Below the pieces are notes generated by a model. The model saw only the letters and a list, made by a program, of their open reading frames with translations. It did no database searches and was not told the origin of the DNA. A DNA stretch of 64,000 bases from Bacillota bacterium (GTDB taxonomy: Bacteria > Bacillota > Clostridia > Acetivibrionales > DSM-1351), in NCBI GenBank assembly GCA_023412275.1, contig JAEYNY010000183.1, forward strand, positions 5,780 through 69,779, read 5' to 3'. The position numbers and the translations under genes are program-made. Shown here one piece after another: positions 8,465-17,400 of the stretch (position 1 is the stretch's first letter; each line of letters starts with the position of its first letter).

Positions 8465-11463
8465 TGAGTAATTTTGAAGAAAACGGTTCCCTGGACGGTG
8501 CAATAGCCATAATAGGTATGGCAGGCCGTTTCCCGGGTGCTACTAATACTGATGAGTTCTGGGAGAATCTTTATAATGGTGTAGAGTCTGTGAAATTTTT
8601 TAAACACGATGAATTGATAAAGATGGGTATTGACGAACATCTGTTGGATAATCCCAAATATGTTGCGGCTGATGCTATTCTAGACGGAATGGACATGTTT
8701 GACGCCGAGTTTTTTGATTATTCAGCAAGAGAAGCCGAAATTATGGATCCACAGCACCGCTTGTTTTTAGAGAGTGCATGGGAGGTACTTGAAAGTGCCG
8801 GATATAATTCCGAGCTGTATGACGGACGAATCGCAGTATATGCAAGTGCAAACCTAAGCGGATACATGGTAAGAAACCTGTATTCCAATCCGGGGTTGGT
8901 TGAAAGTCTGGGTTCTTTCAAGATAATGATAGCAAACGGACAGGATTTCCTTGCAACGAAGGTGTCTTACAAAATGAATCTTATGGGGCCAAGTGTCAAT
9001 GTTAACACTCTTTGTTCATCATCGATGGTAGCAGTTCACTACGCTTGTCAGAGTCTTAACAACTTTGAGTGTGATATCGCTATGGCAGGAGGCGCAAGCT
9101 TTCAGGTGTCCAGAAACGAGGCATTCTTTTATCAGGAAGGTGGCATAGGTTCAGCAGACGGGCATTGCCGTGCTTTTGACTCCAAAGCCAATGGAACGGT
9201 AAGCGGAAGCGGACTTGGAATTTTAGCATTAAAAAGACTTGAGGATGCAATTGCTGATGGTGATTATATACATGCAATTATAAAAGGAACAGGCATTAAT
9301 AATGACGGTTCCTCAAAAAACAGCTATACGGCTCCAAATGTAGACGGTCAGGCGGAATGTATAGCTGAGGCCATAGAGATGTCTGGAGTTAACCCTGAAA
9401 CAATTACATATATAGATGGTCACGGAACGGGTACAAACCTGGGAGACCCAATTGAAATAGCTGCTCTGACCAAAGCTTTCAGGGCTTATACCGAAAAAAA
9501 AGGATTTTGTGCCATAGGTTCGGCAAAGACCAATATAGGGCATCTTGTAAATGCCGGTGGTCTGGCCAGTATGATAAAAACAGTACTTTCAATGAAACAC
9601 AGGATAATTCCGGCAAGTCTGAACTTCGAAGAGCCGAACCCTAAAATAGATTTTGTGAATAGCCCTTTTTATGTAAACAGTGAACTTTCAAAATGGGAAA
9701 CAGAAGGTTTTCCACTGAGAGCAGGTGTTAGTTCCTTTGGAATTGGTGGAACTAATACCCATGTTATTCTGGAGGAAGCTCCCTCTACGGAACCATCCGA
9801 AGCATCCCAAAGGCCTTACCAACTGATTTCACTGTCAGCAAAGACAGAAACAGCACTTGAAAAAATGACACAAAACCTTGTTGAACATATAAAGAAGAAT
9901 ACTGACTTGAATTTGGCTGACATAGCATTTACACAGCATGTAGGCAGAAGAAACTTCAACCACCGTAGAATTATAGTTTGTAAAAATATTGAGGATTTGG
10001 AAATGAAATTAAGCAATTCTAATTGCGGTAATGTTATCTCACACTTCCAGAAACACAAGGAAAGGCCGGTTGCTTTTATGTTTCCCGGAGATGCAAAATA
10101 CATAAAAGAGTGCGGTGAATTGTACAGGACGGAAGAAAAGTTCAGAAATACAGTGGATTACTGTGCAGAGCTTTTATTGTCAATAATGGGTACCGATATC
10201 AGAGATTTACTTGATTCAGACAGGAACGGTAATGAAAATAGCATCATCGAAAGGTCAGTAGCTTTTGTTGCACAGTATTCAATGGCAAAACTCCTACAAG
10301 AATCAGGTTTGAAACCTGAAAGCATGATAGGGGAAGGCACGGGAGAATATGTTGCCGCATGTATTTCAGAAGTTCTGAGCCTTGAAGATGTCTTGAAAAT
10401 TACTGCTTGTGAAGATAAGGATTTTCCGGGGATTCTCTCGGAAATCAGCTTAAATGTACCTCAAATTCCCTTTGTATCCTCCGTGAGTGGGAAATGGATT
10501 GAGGATTCCTCGGCTACAAGTACAGATTACTGGTTGAAACAGCGTAACAGCAGCTTATCAGCCCAAGGCTTGGAGGAAATTCTGTCTAATGATGAAAGGA
10601 TTTTTGTTGAAATCGGCAACGGGAAAAGGTTCTTGTCGGAAGCCGGAACTTCTTTGATTGCAGCTCAGGTTGAAAACAAAAGTTCTTCCGAGGCATTTAT
10701 GGAATGTATGGGAAGGATTTGGGTTTACGGAGGAAAAGTTGACTGGAATAAATTTTATGAAGAAGAAAAGAGACACCGTATTCCACTCCCCACATATCCA
10801 TTTGAAAGGCAGCGATATTGGATTGAACCGGGGGCAAGAAATGATAACAAGAAGGAGCAGGAAATCCCGGTTACTGATAAATCCGAAATAGATGACAAGT
10901 TGCTTGCTGAATCCAGTAAGGCAAGCATTGCCGTCTCCATAGAGCTAAATGAAAACACATTCGGCTCAGAAACACATGCCCCAAAGATAAAACAAATAGA
11001 AGAAATGCTTTTGTTCAAGGAAAAACTAGAAAAATTATGCTCTGAATTTGAGGGTAAAATAAACGTTTCACCTCTATTTCTAAAAGGGTCGGAAAAACTT
11101 TCAGGAAGTATGGATGAATCCGAAAAGCTTAGCAAAAGACCTCGTCCGGATTTGGATGTACCTTATGTAGAACCTTCAAGTGAAGTTGAAAAAATAATTG
11201 CGGAGCATTGGAAAAAGGTTCTTGGCTTTGAAAAACTGGGAATACACGACGATTTCTTTGAGCTGGGAGGACATTCGCTGATTGCTGCCGCCGTTGCTTC
11301 CGATTTGAGTAAGGTATTCAATATACAGATACCAATGACAAAGCTTTTGGAAACTACAACAATAGCCGAGGTTGCAGAAATGATTGAAACCTTCCGTTGG
11401 GCTATGCAGGGAGAAGGAGAGTCGGCAGCTGCTGAAGAGGACATGGAAGGCGGAACAATATAA
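8464..11463 (+). CDS. PKS module: KS - inactive AT relic - ACP
   Basis: This 999-residue elongating PKS module starts at ATG 8464, overlapping the previous stop (TAATG) behind GGGGGAGAA. The ketosynthase has Cys 184 (TLCSSS), the first His in DGHGTGT (usually EAHGTGT) and the second in NIGHLVNAGG. Residues about 535-775 align with an acyltransferase: it opens VAFMFPGDAK in place of a GQG motif, keeps the GEYVAACIS and LSLEDVLKI stretches and ends in the linker PTYPFERQRYW. The GHSLG active-site motif reads GEGTG, with Gly 624 replacing the nucleophilic Ser and Glu the His. It should be catalytically dead and probably serves as scaffold or docking site. A charged linker leads to an ACP with Ser 938 (GGHS). 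There are no KR, DH or ER domains, so the ketide is left as a beta-keto unit unless modified in trans. The tail is acidic (AAAEEDMEGG), possibly the partner of the TubC-type docking domain that follows. Confidence 0.92.
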   Translation: MSNFEENGSLDGAIAIIGMAGRFPGATNTDEFWENLYNGVESVKFFKHDELIKMGIDEHLLDNPKYVAADAILDGMDMFDAEFFDYSAREAEIMDPQHRLFLESAWEVLESAGYNSELYDGRIAVYASANLSGYMVRNLYSNPGLVESLGSFKIMIANGQDFLATKVSYKMNLMGPSVNVNTLCSSSMVAVHYACQSLNNFECDIAMAGGASFQVSRNEAFFYQEGGIGSADGHCRAFDSKANGTVSGSGLGILALKRLEDAIADGDYIHAIIKGTGINNDGSSKNSYTAPNVDGQAECIAEAIEMSGVNPETITYIDGHGTGTNLGDPIEIAALTKAFRAYTEKKGFCAIGSAKTNIGHLVNAGGLASMIKTVLSMKHRIIPASLNFEEPNPKIDFVNSPFYVNSELSKWETEGFPLRAGVSSFGIGGTNTHVILEEAPSTEPSEASQRPYQLISLSAKTETALEKMTQNLVEHIKKNTDLNLADIAFTQHVGRRNFNHRRIIVCKNIEDLEMKLSNSNCGNVISHFQKHKERPVAFMFPGDAKYIKECGELYRTEEKFRNTVDYCAELLLSIMGTDIRDLLDSDRNGNENSIIERSVAFVAQYSMAKLLQESGLKPESMIGEGTGEYVAACISEVLSLEDVLKITACEDKDFPGILSEISLNVPQIPFVSSVSGKWIEDSSATSTDYWLKQRNSSLSAQGLEEILSNDERIFVEIGNGKRFLSEAGTSLIAAQVENKSSSEAFMECMGRIWVYGGKVDWNKFYEEEKRHRIPLPTYPFERQRYWIEPGARNDNKKEQEIPVTDKSEIDDKLLAESSKASIAVSIELNENTFGSETHAPKIKQIEEMLLFKEKLEKLCSEFEGKINVSPLFLKGSEKLSGSMDESEKLSKRPRPDLDVPYVEPSSEVEKIIAEHWKKVLGFEKLGIHDDFFELGGHSLIAAAVASDLSKVFNIQIPMTKLLETTTIAEVAEMIETFRWAMQGEGESAAAEEDMEGGTI

Positions 11464-11481
11464 TTTCAGGAGGTGGTTAAA

Positions 11482-14400
11482 GTGTCTGTAATGCAATTTC
11501 TGTCAAGACTGCGTAATATGGGAGTAAATTTATGGTTGGACAAGGATGAATTAAAATATCAGGCTCCAAAAGGAGTAGTAAACAAAACATTACTTTCTGA
11601 AATATCTCAAAATAAGCATGAAATAATAGAATTTCTTAAAAAATTAATAATGGAAGCAAGTTCAAATAATGAACAAATTCCGCAGGCTCCCAGAGACAGC
11701 ATAACGGAATTTCCACTCTCCTATTCACAGCAGTCCATGTGGTTTTATGATCAGCTTATAAAGGGAAATCCTGCTTTTAATATACCAAACGCCGTAAAAA
11801 TTACAGGCAAACTTGACATTGATGCAATTGAAAATGCAATAAATGAACTTGTAAGAAGACATGAAGCCCTGAGGACTACCTTCGGAAGTATTGACGGAAA
11901 TCCCGTTCAGGTGGTAAAAGCAGAAATAACAGTAGAGCTTTGTAAAACATATCTGGAGAAATCTATTGATGAAGTCCGGATTAAAGACCTTTTAAAAGAG
12001 GAAGCAAGGAAGGGCTTTAATCTGGAAACAGGCCCCTTATTCCGTTTTCACCTATTTATACTAGGTGAAGAAGAATATGTATTAACTATGGTTATACACC
12101 ACATAATATCCGATGGTTGGTCAAATACGGTATTGGTAGGTGAGCTGTTTACCTTATATAAAACCGGTATACAGGGGGCGGGTCAGGTACTGTCCCTGCC
12201 TTCGGTACAATTTGCGGATTATGCCTACTGGGAAAAAAACAGGCTGCAGGGAGAACTATTGGAAAATTTGCTGGACTACTGGAAAAAGCAGTTGGCAAAT
12301 ACCAGTACACTAAAACTTCCACTGGATCGTGAAAGACCTACAGTGCGTGCTTTTGAGGGTGGATATGAACCTATGGTAATATCCCCTGAACTTACAAAAA
12401 AAATAAATATAATTTGTAAAAATAAAAGTGTTACTCAGTTCATCTTGATTCTTGCTGCATTTAAAACTTTACTTTACAGGTATTCGGGACAGGAGGATAT
12501 TTGTATTGGTACTGTTGTAGCAAACAGGAACAGAGCAGAGCTTGAACGTGCAGTGGGATTTTTTATGAATACTCTTGCATTGCGGACCCGGATTGAAGGG
12601 GATAGCAGTTTTTCGGAGGTACTGGAAAGGGTAAAGAAAACCACCTATGATGCATTTACATATCAGGAACTGCCTTTTGACAAGATGGTGGAGGAGCTGA
12701 AGCCTCCCAGAGAGGATGGAGTAAATCCTTTTTTTCAGGTTATGTTTATATTGCAAAACACTCAAAAAGTGGACTTGGAACTTCCCGGATTAAAAATGCA
12801 GCCTCTTGAAATAGAAAGTGGTATGGCACCATTTGATTTAAGGCTGCAACTTACTGAAACCCAGGAAGGTTTAATGGGAGGGTTTGACTATAACCTTTCA
12901 ATTTTTGATTCCGCTACTATAAGAAGTTTGTCAAAGCAATTAGTTAAGACAATAGAATGTATAGTAGAAAATCAGGAGCAAAAAATTACACAGCTTCCGA
13001 TTTTCACTTCTGAAGAAATTAAAAACATACATAAGCTAAAAATAGCTGTTGCAGCAACCTTTACAGCTGAGCCTGTTGAAGATTATATAAATTGGTGGTG
13101 CAAACAATTCGGCATTAAGAATGAAGTGGTTTTTGCACCCTACAATCAGGTATTTCAGCAACTATTAGATGAAACAAGTTTTATTTCTTCAAATGACGGT
13201 GTAAATATATTGCTTATTCGTTTTGAGGATTGGCTAAGAAACGATATGTCATACGATGCTGAACAGATTAGAAAGCTTGAAGAGAACTATAGCTATCTTT
13301 TAAGTATTTTGAAATCAAAAACAAAAATTACACCTTATTTTGTTGGTGTGTTTCCTGTGTGTGGATATTCAAATATCAGTCAAAAAGTCTATGAATACAT
13401 AGAGGATATGAACAACATATGGAAATTGACTTTAGAGGATATGGAAAATGTATATGTAATGGACTTCGAAAATCTCGATGAACAGTTTACTATTGATACA
13501 GTGTTTGATCCTCTAAAAGATACTGAAGCACACATGCCTTTTAGTGATATGTATTTCGCTGCTTTAGGAACATTTGCTGCCAGAAAGGTATGTGCATGGA
13601 GAAAGCAGAATTTCAAGGTTATAGTTCTTGATTGTGACAATACCCTATGGAAAGGTGTATGCGGAGAAGAAGGATCACAAGGGGTTATAATAAGTGAACC
13701 CTTTATGAGATTACAGGAGTTTATGCTGGATTGTTACAGAGAAGGTATACTTCTGGCTCTTTGCAGTAAAAACAATGAAGCAGATGTATGGGATGTATTT
13801 GATAATAACAAGGGAATGTTGCTTAAGAAGGAGCATTTTGTATCATGGAGAATAAACTGGCAGTCAAAAGCCGACAACATAAGGGAAATTGCCCATGAGC
13901 TAAATCTTGGAATTGACAGCTTTATTTTTATAGACGATAGTCCTGTGGAGTGCAGTGAGGTAATGATGAAACTGCCGGAGGTGTTAACACTTAACTTGCC
14001 TGAAGAAGTGGAACAAATACCTGGATATCTACAGCATGTGTGGGCCTTTGACAGATTCAAGGTTACCGCAGAGGATGCCCAGAGAACACAAATGTATATT
14101 GCCGAGAAGGAAAGAAAGCAAATGCAGGAAAGTGTTCAGTCTCTGGATGGTTTTATAAAAGGCCTTGAACTTAAGATGAGTATGAACCCAATAGAGGATT
14201 CACAATATATGAGAGCGGCCCAACTGACTCATAGAACCAATCAGTTTAATCTTAGCACTATAAGAAGAACGGAGGAGGAACTGCGGCTGCTGACAAGTTT
14301 GCCGGGTTACAAATGCCATGTAATAGAGGTAAGCGACAGATTCGGTGAATACGGACTTGTAGGTGTGGTAATATCAAAGGAAAACGGCGACAAGCTGTTG

Positions 14401-17400
14401 ATAGACACATTTCTACTGAGTTGCAGAGTATTGGGAAGAAAAATTGAAGATGCGATACTTATTGGCCTTAAAAAGCTTTGTACTAAAACAGGTGGAAAGG
14501 TACTTGAAGCAGAGTTCCGACCTACTGAAAAAAATACACCCTTTAGGCAATTTCTTGAAAATAGCGGTTGGAAAAGTATTGAGGAAGGACGCGGATTCAG
14601 CAGATACCAATTGGATATTACAGCAATACCTGAAGATGAAAATTTGGTAGAGTGTTACTATGATTCAAAATTTGAGATCTTAAAAAATTCAACGGGAACA
14701 GCAGAATATAAATACGAACCGGTTTGTATAAAACGAGAGAAGGAACATGCTTCGGTTAATAATGGCTGGAAAGTGCTTTCAGTAAACAGGGAAATGCTTC
14801 TCCACAAAGCATATCTGCTTCCTATTGAAAATGCTTCAGGAAAGGGTTTGATAGAACTTCCCGTTCATGAAAGTGGTGCAGTAAAAACAGCCGTCACAAA
14901 ACAAGAAGAATACAAAGCTCCTGAAAATGAAACCCAAAAGATATTAGCTCAAATATGGCAGGAGATACTTGGTGTTGAAAAGGTAGGAATTAATGACGAT
15001 TTCTTTAAGTTGGGTGGACACTCTCTTACTGCTGTTTCTATAATTTCAAGGCTTAGAGACAGATGCCATAAGTACATACCGCTGCAATGGATTATAGAGA
15101 ACAGAACCATAGCTCAATTAGGGGAATTAATAGGAGAAATTGAAGAAACTTATAATTCCGACGATACTCCTGACGCTATACCAAGGGTTTGTGACGGGAC
15201 AAAAGAATTTCCTCTTTCCTTTTCACAACAGTCCATGTGGTTTTATGATCAACTGAACAAGGGTAATGCAGTTTTCAACTTATCCAGTGCTGTACGTATA
15301 AGCGGAGGACTGAATATTGAAATACTTAAGCAGACACTAGAAAATGCAGTTATGTCCCATGAAGCTTTAAGAACAACATTTAAGAACATAAATGGGAGCC
15401 CCGTTCAGGTGATAAATGACAGCGTTAAAGTGGAGATAAATGAAATTGACCTGACCTACCTGACATCAGATAATGAAGAAAAAATCAGAGAACTTTTAAA
15501 GCAAGAGGTACGCTATATATTTAATCTGGAGAAAGGCCCGTTGTTTAGATTCTGCCTTTTCTTACTCAACGGAAATGAATATATTTTTTCAATGACAACA
15601 CATCATATTATATCTGATGGTTGGTCAAATACAATTATAGTAGAACAATTTTTACGGCATTACACGCAGCTTGCAGATGGACAAAACATAGAAATAAAAC
15701 CTCTTCCAATACGTTTTGCAGACTATGCGGTGTGGGAAAGAAACAGATTTACCGGGGAAAGATTGGACAAGCTTATGGGATACTGGAAAAAGCAGCTTGA
15801 AAACCCCACAACACTAGAACTTCCAACCGATAAGGCCAGACCTAAAACCCGTACATATGAGGGTGGCTATGAGAGCATTGCAATTCCTGAAGCAATGGTG
15901 CCGGAACTCAAGAAACTTTGCAATAACCAAGGTGTAACCATGTTCATGCTTATTCTGGCTGCATTTCAGACACTATTGCACAGGTATTCGGGACAGAACG
16001 ACATATTCACGGGTACAGTAGTTGCAAACAGAAACAGAGCGGAAATTGAAAATACAGTGGGGCCTTTCATAAATACATTGGTTCTTAGAACTGGTTTTGA
16101 TGAGGATCCTGACTTTTCAAGTCTCCTAACAAAAGTTAAAAAAACTACTCTGGAGGCATATGAAAATCAGGAACTACCCTTTGACAAAATGCTCGAAGAA
16201 TTGAAACTGGAACGCGACTTAAGCAGGGCTCCGTTATTTCAGGTTATGTTTATACTCCACAACAATAAGAAAGCTGAGCTTGAGCTTGACGGTATGAAAA
16301 TAACTGAAATAGATGTAGCAAGCGATATGGCTCCTTTTGATTTACGATTGCAGCTTACAGAGACAGAAAAAGGGATAAAGGGCGGGTTTGACTATAACAT
16401 ATCGCTATTTGAGCCTGCAACAGTTAAAGCAATCTCAATGCATCTTATTAAACTACTTGAGAATATAGTACAAAAGCCTAATGAAAAAGTTTCCAGACTC
16501 AGATATATTACAGAAACAGAAAAGAGACAGATATTATCTGACTTTAATGATACTAATGCAGATTTTCCGGACAACAAGGTTATTTATGAATACTTGGAGG
16601 AACAGGCGGCAAAGAATTCTTTGAATCCGGCAGTAATATTTAAAAATAAAAAACTGAGCTACGGTGAACTTAACGACAGAGCAAATCGCCTTGCAAGACT
16701 TCTGCAAGAAAATGGTGTAGGACGGGATAGTATTGCGGCTATTATGATGGAACGTTCACTTGAGATGATAATAGCAATAATGGCCATACAGAAAGCCGGA
16801 GGAGCATACCTCCCGGTAGATCCTCATTTTCCTGAAGAAAGAATAGATTATATACTAAAAGACAGTCATACAGGGATATTGCTGACACATAAAGAGTTCG
16901 GAGACTTTAAAATTCCGCAAAACATAAAGAAGATAAATCTTGATTTAGTTGATTTATCTGTAGGAGAAAAACTAAATCTTCCTTTGATATCAACTCCTGA
17001 GAACATTGCATATGTAATTTATACATCAGGCTCCACAGGAAAGCCTAAAGGAACGCTGATAGAACACAGGTCCCTTGTCAACAGGCTAAACTGGATGCAG
17101 AAAAAATATCCTTTAGATAAAAATGACATTATCCTTCAGAAAACACCTTACACCTTTGATGTATCTGTATGGGAAATGTTCTGGTGGTCTATGGCGGGAG
17201 CTAAGGTATGTTTTCTTGAGCCCGGAGCCGAAAAAGATCCTGAAAAGATTGTAGAAGCTATTGAAAAAAATAATATAACAGTTATTCATTTTGTGCCATC
17301 CATGTTAGGTATTTTTCTGGAATACCTTAATCAAACAGGAGAGGTATCAAGGGTTGCCGGACTAAAACAGGTTTTCGCCAGTGGAGAGGCATTAACACCT

